From DASQBT01 sp963746955 (GTDB lineage Bacteria; Pseudomonadota; Gammaproteobacteria; Burkholderiales; Thiobacillaceae), in the NCBI GenBank assembly GCA_963746955.1, contig CAVVDR010000013.1, forward strand, positions 1-64,000: 64,000 bases of DNA, written 5' to 3'. Made by a program: the position numbers and the translations under genes. Below the pieces are notes generated by a model that was not told where the DNA came from, did no database searches, and worked only from the letters and a program-made list of their open reading frames with translations. Shown here in pieces: positions 24,367 to 33,751 of the stretch. Each line of letters begins with the position of its first letter. Position 1 is the first letter of the stretch.

Positions 24367-26397
24367 TCAGGCCTTTCCAGGGGGCTCCCAGGCATTGATC
24401 AGCCCCAGCAGTTGTTCGATGTCAGCGGGCTTGACGATATGATAGTCAAACCCGGCGGCTCGTGAATGAGTGTGATCCTTGGCCTGGCCGTAGCCGGTCA
24501 GCGCAATCAGCAGAGGCCGTGTTCCGTCAGGGAGATTGCGCATGCTGCGCGCCAGTGTGTAGCCGTCCTTTCCTGGTATGCCGATGTCGAAAATCGCAAT
24601 CTCAGGCAGTTCTGCCTGGGCGGCGGCCAAGGCCGCCTCGCCGTCTTGCGCCAGTCGCACTGAGTGCCCCGCATGCCGCAGGACCTGCGCCATGGCTTCG
24701 CCCAATACGGCGTTGTCCTCAGCGATAAGGACGCGCCGCCTGCGCGGCCTGGCTGCTTCCGACGTGCGGCTTGATGGCCTGGCGGGCCGGGGGTGCGTCA
24801 GAGCCGGCAAACGCACGGAAAATTGAGCGCCCTTGCCGCCACCTTCACTGGCCGCAGTCACTCGGCCGCCATGCAGTTCGACCAGATTCCTGACCAACGC
24901 CAGTCCGAGCCCCAGCCCGCCTTCTTCCCGCACCAGAGAGACTTCGCCCTGGGTGAAGGTATCGAAGATTCGCGGCAACAACTCAGCGGAGATCCCTCGC
25001 CCCGTATCCCGAATGCAGATGACGGCCTCGTTCTCTTCGGTTCGGAGCGATAGCTCGATGCGGCCGTCTGCCGGCGTGAACTTGACGGCGTTTTCCAGGA
25101 GATTGGTGATGACCTGGGTCAGACGCGCAGAATCTGCTTCAACCCACAAGGGCGACGACGGCAGACTGAGAATGAAATGCTGCCGCCGTCTATCCATGAG
25201 CGGACGGCAGGCTTGCTCCACCTTGGCGATAAGTTGAACCAGGTCGAGCTGGGTTTTTTGCAGAGCGATTTTGCCACGGCTAATCCGCGCGACGTCCAGC
25301 AGATCGTCCACCAGGCGCTTGAGTTGTTCGGTCTGATTGGAGATGGTGGTCGTGGCCCAGCGACATGTCTCCGGGTCCGTCAGCCCCTTTGTCTGAAGCA
25401 GGTAGACAGCGGTAGACGTCACGGCCATGGGATTGCGCAACTCATGGGCGAGAAGCGCGAGAAATTCGTCCTTGCGCCGATCAGCGTCGATCAGCGCCTG
25501 CTCGGCCATTTTGTGCTTGGTAATATCACGGGCCAGGATGCAGTTGTATTCCTGGCCATGGAAGTTGAGGAAAGTAACGTCGACCTCCACCGGGAACGGC
25601 CGACCGCTCTTGCCATGATGCTCGCTCTCGTAGGTCATCGTCTTTTGTGCCTGTATCTCGAGCCAATGACCCGGCCAGTCTTCATGCTGCAAGCTGGGTT
25701 CGATTTTCCAAAGAGGCATGCCGAGCAGTTCTTCGCGGCTGTAGCCGAGCATGCGGATGGCTGTTTCGTTGACGTCCTGGATGCGGGCGTCTGTTCCGAT
25801 CAGATAGGCCGCCTGGGCGACTTGATCCATGCTGAACCGGACAAACCGGTCGAGACGCTCCTGCATAAGTCTGTGTTCGCTGATGTCTGTCAGCATCGCA
25901 CGGCAGACTTGACCCGATTCGGCCAGGGTGGCTTCGATGCGCACGATGCGTCGGGTCGGATCGGCGCGTGCCAGGATCACCTCGGAAGTCTCCTTGACCT
26001 GGCTCGTGAATACCTCCTCAAGGAAGGTATTGAAAGAAGAAGGGTCTGCAACAAGGAGGCCCAGACGCTGCCCAGCCAGTTTGCCGCGATCGATGCCCAG
26101 CAGCTTTGCGGCGGTGAGGTTCGCCTGACTGGATCATGCCTTCACGACTGAGGGTGATGTAGCCCACTGGGGCGAAATCGTACAGTTCGGTGTAACGCTC
26201 CAGATTGTTCTCGGCCTCCAGACGGGTTTTGCGCAACTCCTCGTTTTGCAGTTCCAGTTCGATCTGGTGGACTTCCAGTTCATGTATCAGCTTTTGCGCG
26301 TCCGCGTAGGGGAGGGCCGATCGCTCTGGAGTCAAATGGCGTTTTGCACCTTGGCGCAACGGAGTTTCCCTGCATCCCTATCCGATTTCTTCTTCAT
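24367..26397 (-). pseudogene. PAS-containing hybrid histidine kinase, frameshifted
   Basis: Put together, the pieces make one hybrid kinase: an N-terminal helical region (LIHELEVHQIELELQNEELRKT), a PAS domain (FAPVGYITLSREGMIQ then ANLTAAKLLGIDRGKLAG), a second PAS domain, HisKA with LLAHELRNPM, HATPase with NLLENAVKFT and GGLGLGLALV, and a C-terminal receiver with FDIGIPGKDGY. An extra base near 26124 breaks the first PAS domain. A second shift is needed upstream, because the ATG at 26395-26397 (MKKKSDRDAGK, overlapping the CheB-CheR stop) leads to a stop codon while LRQGAKRHL continues in another frame. Two indels suggest decay, although sequencing error is possible. If translated, the part after 25980 would still hold the catalytic domains. 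Confidence 0.8.
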
Positions 26398-29006
26398 GCC
26401 GGATTCTCGCGCCTCAATTCAGCTTCCAGCTTCTTGGTGGCCGTAATGTCGACAAACGTAATGACCACGCCATCAATGACATTGTCCATGGTGCGGTAGG
26501 GCATGATGCGCACGTTGTACCAGCGCCCGTCATGGGTGGCGAGCTGTTTGTCGCTAAATACCAGGGTGCGCAGGACTTCCCGGGCATCGGCTTGCAAGTC
26601 CGGGTAGTCCAGGCTGGTGGCGATGTCGGACAGGGGCCGGCCGAGGTCGTTTGGGATGAGCTTGATCAGGCGGGTTGCGGGCGCGGTGAAGCGGCGCACC
26701 CGCAACTTTCCATCCAGAAACACCGTGGCGATGTCGGTGCTGTCGAGCAGGTTCCTCATGTCATTGTTGGTGTGTGAGAGATCGTCCACCTTGGATTGCA
26801 GCTCGGCGTTAACGGTTTGCAACTCCTCGTTGAGGGACTGCATTTCTTCCTTGGAAGTGGTCAGTTCTTCGTTAGTGGATTGCAGCTCTTCATTGTTGGA
26901 CTGGAGTTCCTCATTGGCCGAGCGGAGTTCTTCCTGGGTTGTCTGCATCTCTTCGCGCAGGGTGCGGTTTTCTTCCCGGGCGCCGCGCAATTCCGCCTCC
27001 AGCGCCGCCACTCGTCCACCCGGCGATCGGGCGTGGTGGGTTTCATCAAGCTTTTCCGGAGCGGGAGTGGCCACATCACGGAACACGATCAGTGCCATGC
27101 CACGTAATGTCTCCGGCTCGTCAATGACCTGCACCGTGAGGTTGAGGCTCTGTTGACCCCCATCGCTTTGCACCTTCAGGCCGTCGAGGCTGACCATGCC
27201 GTGCTGTCGAACAGCCTTCTGCAAGGCGCGCGCCAGTTCGCCGCGCAGCCCTTCGCGCGCCATGGCGTGGATGTTCCAGTTGGCCTTGCCGACCGCCGGC
27301 TCCAGGTATTTTCCGGTGCGGCCGCTGATGTAGACGATGTCGCCCTTGTGGTTGACCAGTACCGCGGCCGGGGCGAACTGGCGCAGGATCATCTGCTCGG
27401 TCAGGGTCTGGAGGTTGGGTAAGGTACGCGACGCCGTCTCGCCCTGTTCCTCAGTCGTCAGGGCAGGGAAGATCCGGGCGGGAAATTCGACCCCCGTATC
27501 CAGGGCGCCGTCGCTGCGCTGGTATAGCCGGGACTTGCCGTCCATCGGAGTGAACAGGTCGGTGAAGCCGCCGACGGTTTCGGCGCTCCCCAGAAACAGG
27601 ATGCCACCGGGATTGAGGCTGTAGTGAAACAGGGGCAGCAGCTTATCCTGCAGCTCCGTGGCCAGGTAGATCAGCAGATTGCGGCAGGAAAGGATGTCCA
27701 GTTTGGTGAAGGGCGGGTCCATGAGAATGTTCTGTGGCGCGAAGATGACCATTTCGCGGATCTCGTTGGCAACCCGGTATCCATCCTGTTCCGCCACAAA
27801 GTAACGCTCCAGGCGCTCCGCCGAGACATCGGCGCTGATGCCGCCCGGATATAAGCCCGAGCGCGCCTTGTTGATGGCGTCCTGGTCCAGGTCGGTAGCG
27901 AATATCTGGAGAGTGAACCGGGATTTTGGTTTGACTTGTTCCATCACTTCACGGAACAGAATGGCCAGGGAATAGGCTTCCTCGCCGGTTGAACATGCCG
28001 GTACCCAGGCGCGCAGGGTGCGGCCTTTCGGGTATCGCGCCAGCAGGGCCGGTAGCGCGTGTTCCTGAAGATGAGCCCAGGCCGGCGGATCACGAAAAAA
28101 ATTGGTCACGCCGATGAGCAGTTCCTTGAACAGAAGATCCAATTCGCCGGGATTCTCCTGCAGGAAGCGGACATAGGCGGTGATCCGATTGATCTGGTGA
28201 ATGCCCATGCGCCGCTCGACGCGCCGGTACATCGTGCTCCTCTTGTATAAGGAGAAATCGTTGCCGGTGTGATTGCGCAGCAGGATCACGATCTTGTCCA
28301 GCGCTCCATGCGACAACCCCTCCGGTTTCAACTCGGCCGGCTGGCGTGACACGGAATGGCTGCAGGCAGCGACGAGGCGCGCGGGCAAGGCCTCGGCGGC
28401 GGCGACAATGTCCGCCATGCCGGTGTTGACAGCGCTCCTCGGCATGCCGTCGAACTTGGCCGAGGCCGGGTCCTGCACCAGGACCAGGCCGCCCATTTCC
28501 TTGATGGCTCTGAGTCCCGACGTGCCGTCCGAACCCATGCCCGAAAGGATGACGCCGATGGCAAGCTCACGGCGGTCATCGGCCAGGGCACGGAAGAAGA
28601 AGTCGATGGGCTGGCGCTGGCCACGCGGCTCCACCGGGTCGAGCAGATACAGGCTGCCGTGCAGTATGGACATGTCCTTGTTAGGCGGGATGACGTAAAC
28701 GCAATTCGACTTGATCTTCATCCCGTTGTTGGCCTGCTTGACCTCCATCTCGGTTACCCGCTGCAACAGTTCGGACATGATGCCCTTGCGCGTCGGGTCG
28801 AGATGCTGGATGACGATGAAGGCCATGCCGATGTTCGCCGGTACGTGGCGCAGGAATTGTTCCAGGGCCTCCAGACCGCCCGCCGAAGCGCCGATGCCGA
28901 CAATGGGAAAATTGCCGGCGCCTGCCTTCTTCTGGCGTTGTCTTTCCCGTGCGGTTTCCTCCACCGCATTCGGCTTCAGTGTCTCTGACTTGATTCGCCT
29001 TACCAT
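26394..29006 (-). CDS. CheB-CheR-PAS fusion chemoreceptor-modification protein
   Basis: This 870-residue protein joins a CheB-type methylesterase (about 32-215), a CheR-type methyltransferase (about 235-490), a long coiled coil and a PAS domain (about 745-865). The esterase triad is visible as Ser41 (GIGASAGGLEA), His68 (VIQHLDP) and Asp160 (SGMGSDGTSGL). The SAM-binding motif is VPACSTGEEAYSLAI. The coiled coil consists of repeated NEELQSxNEEL heptads. No CheB receiver domain is present, as usual for this class. Such proteins feed modified sensing into kinases and are often followed by a PAS kinase. Here the downstream hybrid kinase overlaps its stop codon. Confidence 0.94.
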   Translation of the reverse strand: MVRRIKSETLKPNAVEETARERQRQKKAGAGNFPIVGIGASAGGLEALEQFLRHVPANIGMAFIVIQHLDPTRKGIMSELLQRVTEMEVKQANNGMKIKSNCVYVIPPNKDMSILHGSLYLLDPVEPRGQRQPIDFFFRALADDRRELAIGVILSGMGSDGTSGLRAIKEMGGLVLVQDPASAKFDGMPRSAVNTGMADIVAAAEALPARLVAACSHSVSRQPAELKPEGLSHGALDKIVILLRNHTGNDFSLYKRSTMYRRVERRMGIHQINRITAYVRFLQENPGELDLLFKELLIGVTNFFRDPPAWAHLQEHALPALLARYPKGRTLRAWVPACSTGEEAYSLAILFREVMEQVKPKSRFTLQIFATDLDQDAINKARSGLYPGGISADVSAERLERYFVAEQDGYRVANEIREMVIFAPQNILMDPPFTKLDILSCRNLLIYLATELQDKLLPLFHYSLNPGGILFLGSAETVGGFTDLFTPMDGKSRLYQRSDGALDTGVEFPARIFPALTTEEQGETASRTLPNLQTLTEQMILRQFAPAAVLVNHKGDIVYISGRTGKYLEPAVGKANWNIHAMAREGLRGELARALQKAVRQHGMVSLDGLKVQSDGGQQSLNLTVQVIDEPETLRGMALIVFRDVATPAPEKLDETHHARSPGGRVAALEAELRGAREENRTLREEMQTTQEELRSANEELQSNNEELQSTNEELTTSKEEMQSLNEELQTVNAELQSKVDDLSHTNNDMRNLLDSTDIATVFLDGKLRVRRFTAPATRLIKLIPNDLGRPLSDIATSLDYPDLQADAREVLRTLVFSDKQLATHDGRWYNVRIMPYRTMDNVIDGVVITFVDITATKKLEAELRRENPA

Positions 29007-29413
29007 GGATTGTCGTGACTAAGGTGTGCAGAGGCAGGTTACCAGCATGGGGGGGCAAGGCAAAATGTACAGCCGCGTGGGTATTCCCCGAAAGTCCATA
29101 GTTTCACCTCGAGGTTTACCGGAGCAGAGCCATGGTTGCCTGCCAAGCCACAGGTCGACCTCAAGTCAGTTGATCTTTCCAGCCGGGCGATACAGGGCGC
29201 GAGCTTGATCCGGCATTCACTCCCCCCGCAACCGGCCGCTTGAGCACCCCGGATCGCCGATATCTATGCGCTGTGGACAGCATTTCAGGGGAGACTGATC
29301 GGATCCGGCAGAGTTACCGGACCAGTGCATCAATTTCCACTCGCACTATAAATAAGCAAGAGCTTGTTTCTTGGTGGCCGGATAGATCGGGATGACGGAA
29401 AGAGGAAGCATAG
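29007..29413. other. divergent intergenic region
   Basis: About 400 bases lie between the CheB-CheR gene and the NfeD gene, which point away from each other. No convincing gene is visible. A TATAAA at about 29347-29352 is a possible -10 element for the NfeD operon, with AGAGGAAGC before its ATG. The rest is plain GC-rich sequence. Confidence 0.35.
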
Positions 29414-30787
29414 ATGAAACGCGCTAGCGCCTCGTGTTTGCTGGGATTGGCGTTGATGGTTTGGCTGGCCCCGGCGATTGCCGTGCCCAGGCCGGTGTTG
29501 CTTCTAAATCTGGATGGCGCAGTGGGGCCTGCCACAGCGGATTACGTGATACGCGGGCTTCAGCGCGCGGAACGCGAGGGCGCCCAGCTCGTCGTGCTGC
29601 GCATGGATACGCCCGGTGGCCTGGATACTTCCATGCGCGCAATCATCAAGGCGGTGCTGGCCTCTTCCGTTCCGGTGGCAGGCTTTGTGGCCCCAAGCGG
29701 CGCCCGTGCCGCCAGCGCGGGCACGTATATTCTCTATGCCTGCCATGTCGCCGCCATGGCGCCCGGCACCAATCTTGGTGCCGCTTCGCCTGTCTCCATA
29801 GGGGTTCCAGGGCTGGGCGGAGAACCTCCCTCGCAGCCGGATAATCAACGGGCAAAATCAAAATCCACGCAACCGGCGGATACCATGGGGAAGAAGGTGA
29901 TGAATGACGCGGCGGCGTATATACGCGGTCTGGCGCAACTGCGCGGCCGCAATGCCGAATGGGCGGAACAGGCAGTGCGAAACGCAGCGAGCCTGTCCGC
30001 GGCAGAGGCGCTTAAGCGCGGGGTGATTGACCAGGTTGCAGACGATGTTTCCCAACTTCTCCGGAAACTGGACGGCCGCACGCTCAAACTGGCAAGTGGG
30101 AGAGAAGTGCGGCTGGCCACCGTTGGGGCGCCGATTGTCGACTATCACCAGGACTGGCGGGCCAACCTGTTGGCCGTAATCACGAACCCGCCGATTGCCC
30201 TGATCCTGATGATGATCGGCGTGTATGGACTGTTCTTTGAGTTCTTCAATCCGGGAATGGTTGCTCCGGGCGTCATAGGCGCCATCTGCCTGCTGCTCGG
30301 CCTCTACGCGCTGCAGCAGTTGCCGGTGAACTATGCCGGACTGGCGCTTATCCTGCTCGGCATCGGATTCATGGTGGCGGAAGCCTTCGCACCCAGCTTT
30401 GGCATCCTCGGCCTGGGCGGGGTCGTTGGCTTTGTCCTCGGTGCGGTGATCCTGATAGACACGGAAGTCCCCGGCTTTGGCATCCCGATTGCGCTGATCA
30501 TCGCGCTGGCGCTCATCAGCGCGTTTGCAATTGCGGCCATGGCGGGGCTAGCCATCAAGGCGCGCCGACGGCCAGTGGTGAGTGGCGGCGAACAACTCAT
30601 CGGCAGCAAGGGCATGGTGCTCTCATGTGCCGGAGACACATGCTGGGCGCGAGTGCGAAGTGAGCTCTGGCAGGTGCGAAGCTCGGCTCAACTGACGACC
30701 GGCCTGCCTATCACCGTCACAGCCAGAGACGGCCTGACTCTCGTTGTCTCACCCACAGCCTCGAAAGGGAATGATCATGGGATTTGA
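29414..30787 (+). CDS. NfeD-family ClpP-class membrane serine protease
   Basis: This 457-residue protein has a signal peptide (about 1-23), a ClpP-class protease domain (about 25-230), several membrane segments (about 250-390) and a C-terminal NfeD beta-barrel (SKGMVLSCAGDTCWARVRSELW). The serine nucleophile is Ser101 in ARAASAGTYI and the general base is Lys160 or Lys161 in MGKKVMND, a Ser-Lys dyad as in archaeal PH1510. Partners of this family cleave or clear stomatin-like proteins. Its 3' end overlaps the slipin gene by 11 bases, the standard NfeD-slipin operon. Confidence 0.93.
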   Translation: MKRASASCLLGLALMVWLAPAIAVPRPVLLLNLDGAVGPATADYVIRGLQRAEREGAQLVVLRMDTPGGLDTSMRAIIKAVLASSVPVAGFVAPSGARAASAGTYILYACHVAAMAPGTNLGAASPVSIGVPGLGGEPPSQPDNQRAKSKSTQPADTMGKKVMNDAAAYIRGLAQLRGRNAEWAEQAVRNAASLSAAEALKRGVIDQVADDVSQLLRKLDGRTLKLASGREVRLATVGAPIVDYHQDWRANLLAVITNPPIALILMMIGVYGLFFEFFNPGMVAPGVIGAICLLLGLYALQQLPVNYAGLALILLGIGFMVAEAFAPSFGILGLGGVVGFVLGAVILIDTEVPGFGIPIALIIALALISAFAIAAMAGLAIKARRRPVVSGGEQLIGSKGMVLSCAGDTCWARVRSELWQVRSSAQLTTGLPITVTARDGLTLVVSPTASKGNDHGI

Positions 30788-31553
30788 TATTGGATTTTCC
30801 GGCCTGATAGTTCTGCTCGCCATTCTTGTCATCGGCACCTTGCGCGTGTTGCGCGAATACGAGCGCGGGGTCATCTTTCTGCTGGGGCGATTCTGGAAAG
30901 TCAAAGGTCCGGGCCTCGTCATCGTCATTCCCGGCATCCAGCAGATGGTGCGTGTGGACTTGCGTACCGTGGTGTTCGATGTGCCTCCGCAAGACGTTAT
31001 CTCGCGCGACAACGTCTCAGTCAAAGTCAATGCGGTGGTGTATTTTCGCATAGTCGACCCGGAGCGGGCCATCATCCAGGTGGAGGATTTCCTCAACGCG
31101 ACCAGCCAGCTTTCTCAGACCACGCTGCGCGCGGTGCTCGGCAAGCATGAGCTCGACGAGATGTTGGCGGAACGCGAAAAGTTGAATATGGACATACAGC
31201 AAACCCTGGACATCCAGACCGACGCTTGGGGGATCAAGGTTTCGAACGTGGAAATCAAGCATGTCGACATCAACGAATCCATGGTTCGCGCCATCGCCCG
31301 TCAGGCTGAGGCCGAGCGTGAACGCCGCGCCAAAGTGATTCATGCGGAAGGTGAGCTGCAGGCGTCGGAGAAGCTTTTGCAGGCCGCCCAAATGCTTGCC
31401 CGCCAACCCGAAGCGATGCAATTGCGCTACCTGCAGACGCTGTCGGCGATCGCCGGCGACAAATCCACGACCATCGTGTTTCCGCTGCCGATGGACATTG
31501 TCTCCACCCTTGGCAAGGCGTTTGGCAAATCAACCGGGACTTCGGGCGAATGA
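30777..31553 (+). CDS. slipin (stomatin/prohibitin-like SPFH protein)
   Basis: This 258-residue SPFH protein has one N-terminal membrane helix (FSGLIVLLAILVIGTL), the SPFH domain with YERGVIFLLGRFWKVKGPGL and PPQDVISRDNVSVKVNAVVYFRI, and a C-terminal helical region rich in AEAERERRAKVIHAEGE. Such proteins form membrane scaffolds. The start at ATG 30777 is chosen because AAAGGGA lies six bases upstream, closer to ideal than the in-frame ATG at 30771. Coupling with the NfeD protease suggests the two work together on membrane quality. Confidence 0.93.
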   Translation: MGFDIGFSGLIVLLAILVIGTLRVLREYERGVIFLLGRFWKVKGPGLVIVIPGIQQMVRVDLRTVVFDVPPQDVISRDNVSVKVNAVVYFRIVDPERAIIQVEDFLNATSQLSQTTLRAVLGKHELDEMLAEREKLNMDIQQTLDIQTDAWGIKVSNVEIKHVDINESMVRAIARQAEAERERRAKVIHAEGELQASEKLLQAAQMLARQPEAMQLRYLQTLSAIAGDKSTTIVFPLPMDIVSTLGKAFGKSTGTSGE

Positions 31554-31602
31554 GAGGATGGAGACTGCCGGTTGTGGTTCTCCTTGTAGGTTTGCAAACC
31601 CG

Positions 31603-31632
31603 CAAGACCGAACAAGACCGAACAAGACCGAA
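31603..31632. repeat. three tandem copies of a 10-bp unit
   Basis: CAAGACCGAA occurs three times in a row without change between the slipin gene and the C_GCAxxG_C_C gene. It may be a slippage product. No function is evident. Confidence 0.8.
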
Positions 31633-31646
31633 TCCGCCGAAAGCAA

Positions 31647-31665
31647 GTTCACCCCTTTGGTGAAC
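31647..31665. promoter_or_regulatory. palindrome upstream of C_GCAxxG_C_C gene
   Basis: GTTCACC and GGTGAAC form a perfect 7-bp dyad around CCTTT, about 70 bases before the next start codon. It could be an operator or a terminator for the slipin operon; there is no T tract. TATAAA at about 31693 lies between it and the gene. Confidence 0.35.
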
Positions 31666-31734
31666 CCCATATTTAGCATTGCGCCTGAATATGCTATAAA
31701 CATTAAAGTTTTCTAATATTCGAGGAGCAAGGCC

Positions 31735-32217
31735 ATGACTCAGGATGAGAAGGCCCGCAAGGCGGAGTTGGCTTATCAAAGAGCGTTGCGCTACGAACTG
31801 GACTATGGTTGCTGCCCACAGTGCGTACTGGCTGCCGTTCAGGAGACGGTGGGCATTGTCGATGACGCCACCATCAAGGCGAGTCACGGCCTTTCTGGCG
31901 GCGGCGCTTTGAGCGGGGAGGGCGCTTGCGGGGCGCTGAGTGGGGGTCTCCTGGCCCTGAGCGCCAAACGCGGCCGCGATCGGCATAAGTTGGACAGAGG
32001 TCGTTTTATCGGCAACTTCCAGAAGGGCGCGGAACTGGTGCAGCGTTTTCGAAATGAGTTCGGCGGTGTGACCTGCGCGGAACTTCAGCAACGGTTCACC
32101 GGCCGCACCTACGACATGTGGAAGCCGGATGAATACCAGGCTTTTAGCGATACCCGCGGTCAGCAATGTGCGTTGGCCACCGCGTTGGTGACCCGCTGGG
32201 TAGTAGAGATGCTCTAG
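31735..32217 (+). CDS. C_GCAxxG_C_C family redox protein
   Basis: This 160-residue protein carries the family's spaced cysteines: GCCPQCVLAAV near the N-terminus, GEGACGALSGGLLALS in the middle (the GCAxxG-like core), VTCAEL and QQCALATALV near the C-terminus. Members are predicted to bind a redox centre through these cysteines, but no function is established. GAGGAGC before the ATG supports the start. Its 3' end overlaps the minus-strand gene fragment at 32214. It is a single gene with its own likely promoter. Confidence 0.85.
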   Translation: MTQDEKARKAELAYQRALRYELDYGCCPQCVLAAVQETVGIVDDATIKASHGLSGGGALSGEGACGALSGGLLALSAKRGRDRHKLDRGRFIGNFQKGAELVQRFRNEFGGVTCAELQQRFTGRTYDMWKPDEYQAFSDTRGQQCALATALVTRWVVEML

Positions 32218-32315
32218 AGGCTGCCCAGGATCTGGGTGCGGTTCACCACAATCGTCAATTGGGTTGCCAATGGCCGGGCTTGGTCGGGGGTCAACGCAAG
32301 CTGACTACCGTTTTC
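32214..32315 (-). pseudogene. truncated copy of the 23090 small-protein domain
   Basis: On the minus strand this segment reads ENGSQLALTPDQARPLATQL then TIVVNRTQ before a TAG stop. It aligns with ENGHEIQLTLDQARMLATDL then IVAVNRAE of the gene at 23090-23341. The first half of the domain is missing, and the sequence upstream, within the aldolase leader, is unrelated. No start codon or ribosome site fits, so I read it as a remnant. Confidence 0.6.
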
Positions 32316-32367
32316 GCGTATCCCGTCTGCCTGAGACCCTGGTCGTCTTGCGGTAAAGGAGGCACAA

Positions 32368-33393
32368 ATGAACGTTGAAGCAGAATTGAAAGCCACGATC
32401 ACCGCCCTGGTCCAAGAAGACAAGGGCATCCTTGCTGCCGATGAAAGCGAACCTACCATCACCAAACGCTTCAAGGCCGTGGGCGTTGAGCCCACGAAGG
32501 AAAACCGGCGTGCCTACCGCGCCTTGCTGTTGACGACTCCGCGAATAGGCGAATACATCAGCGGCGTAATCCTGTACGAGGAAACACTCGGCCAATCGGC
32601 GGATGACGGCACGGCTCTGTTGGAAGTGGCGAGGCGCCAAGGAATTGTTCCGGGCATCAAGGTGGACAAGGGAACTATCGACCTCGCGGGTGCGCCGGGA
32701 GATAAGATTACCCAAGGACTCGATGGTCTGGCGGAGCGCCTGAAAGTCTATAAGTCGCAGGGCGCGCGATTTGCCAAATGGCGTGAGGTCTACCCGGTCA
32801 GCGAGCGCAATCCCACGCCGCTGGGCATTGAAGCCAACGCTGAGATGCTTGCCCGTTATGCAGCCGTATGCCAGCAGGAGGGCTTTGTTCCCATAGTCGA
32901 ACCCGAAGTGCTGCTGGACGGCGATCACTCACAACAACGCTGCGCCGAGGTGACGGAGGCTGTCCTGCACGCAGTGTTCCATTTTTTGTACCGTCACGGC
33001 GTAATGCTGGAATTCATGTTGCTCAAACCCAGCATGGTGTTGCCGGGAAAGGAACATGACAGACGGGCCGGTCCGAGCGAGGTGGCCGGCGCAACGGTGC
33101 AAGTGTTGCGCCGCACCGTGCCCGCGGCGGTACCCAGCATTAACTTCCTGTCCGGCGGCCAGACCCCTGAGGAGGCCAGTGCCAACCTCAATGCCATAAA
33201 CATGCGCTTTCCGCAGGCCCCATGGGACCTGTCGTTTTCATTTGCGCGTGCGCTACAGCAACCGGTGTTGGAGACTTGGCGTGGGCACAGTGAAAACCTG
33301 CACGCGGCCCAGCAGGCTTTTTATTCGCGGGCGAAGCTCAACAGCCTCGCGCGGACAGGTCTTTACAAACCGCATATGGAGCCGGCTTCGTAA
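32368..33393 (+). CDS. class I fructose-bisphosphate aldolase
   Basis: This 341-residue enzyme cleaves fructose 1,6-bisphosphate into two triose phosphates through a Schiff base, in the cytoplasm. It is of the eukaryote-like class I type: GILAADESEPTITKRF at the start, PGIKVDKGT, ARFAKWREVY, and the Schiff-base lysine Lys220 in EFMLLKPSMVLPG, with LSGGQTPEEASANLNAIN further on. A strong AAAGGAGG site precedes the ATG. It stands alone, between the remnant at 32214 and the dif region. Confidence 0.95.
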   Translation: MNVEAELKATITALVQEDKGILAADESEPTITKRFKAVGVEPTKENRRAYRALLLTTPRIGEYISGVILYEETLGQSADDGTALLEVARRQGIVPGIKVDKGTIDLAGAPGDKITQGLDGLAERLKVYKSQGARFAKWREVYPVSERNPTPLGIEANAEMLARYAAVCQQEGFVPIVEPEVLLDGDHSQQRCAEVTEAVLHAVFHFLYRHGVMLEFMLLKPSMVLPGKEHDRRAGPSEVAGATVQVLRRTVPAAVPSINFLSGGQTPEEASANLNAINMRFPQAPWDLSFSFARALQQPVLETWRGHSENLHAAQQAFYSRAKLNSLARTGLYKPHMEPAS

Positions 33394-33751
33394 GCTTTGC
33401 AGTTCTCCTTGTCGGAGACAAACCACAGGTCTGATCTGAGAACGCAGTGCCGAGTTGACGATGTTTTGCAGCTCGGCGTCTCCACTTCGCATGATATTAA
33501 CATAATATACATTATGCGAAGTAGAAAGCAGGAAAGCGGCTCAGGATTCGAGCGTTCTTCAGGGAGAAAAGCCCGTTGCGCAGATCACCCCCGACGCCTG
33601 TGTGCCGGTTCCCAAGCCGGGAGAACCAAAGTCTTGTGCTGGGAAATGAACTGACGGTCTGCCTCACCTGTCGACATGGCGCTTTGTACTCAGTTGGGAA
33701 ACCTCAAGACTTTCGATAAGCAATTTTGCCGACCGACATCGCCGCAGCGGA
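33394..33751. other. intergenic region containing dif
   Basis: About 360 bases separate the aldolase stop from the smc stop. The genes converge here. I see no credible gene. The AT-rich centre around 33485-33522 holds the dif site and its flanking dyad CTTCGCAT/ATGCGAAG. The rest is unremarkable. Confidence 0.5.
33495..33522 (-). other. dif: dif site for XerC/XerD chromosome dimer resolution
   Basis: Read on the minus strand, the 28 bases are XerC arm ACTTCGCATAA, centre TGTATA and XerD arm TTATGTTAATA. Against E. coli dif as I remember it (arms GGTGCGCATAA and TTATGTTAAAT, centre TGTATA) 23 of 28 positions agree, including the whole centre and the inner halves of both arms. It is non-coding and between convergent genes. 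GGGNAGGG octamers point toward it from both sides: on the plus strand at 4249, 10803, 14531, 22416, 23076, 26309 and 27461, and on the minus strand at 36976, 38080, 46782 and 62779. One opposing copy is at 23675. This is the KOPS pattern expected around dif. Confidence 0.9.

Noticed and set aside
33485..33521. Dyad CTTCGCAT/ATGCGAAG taken as a repressor operator
   Set aside because: It overlaps the dif core, lies between convergent genes with no promoter to control, and the match to dif is much stronger.
33397..33654. Open plus-strand frame across the dif region
   Set aside because: It begins at a non-ATG codon with no ribosome site and the dif sequence explains its AT-rich centre.
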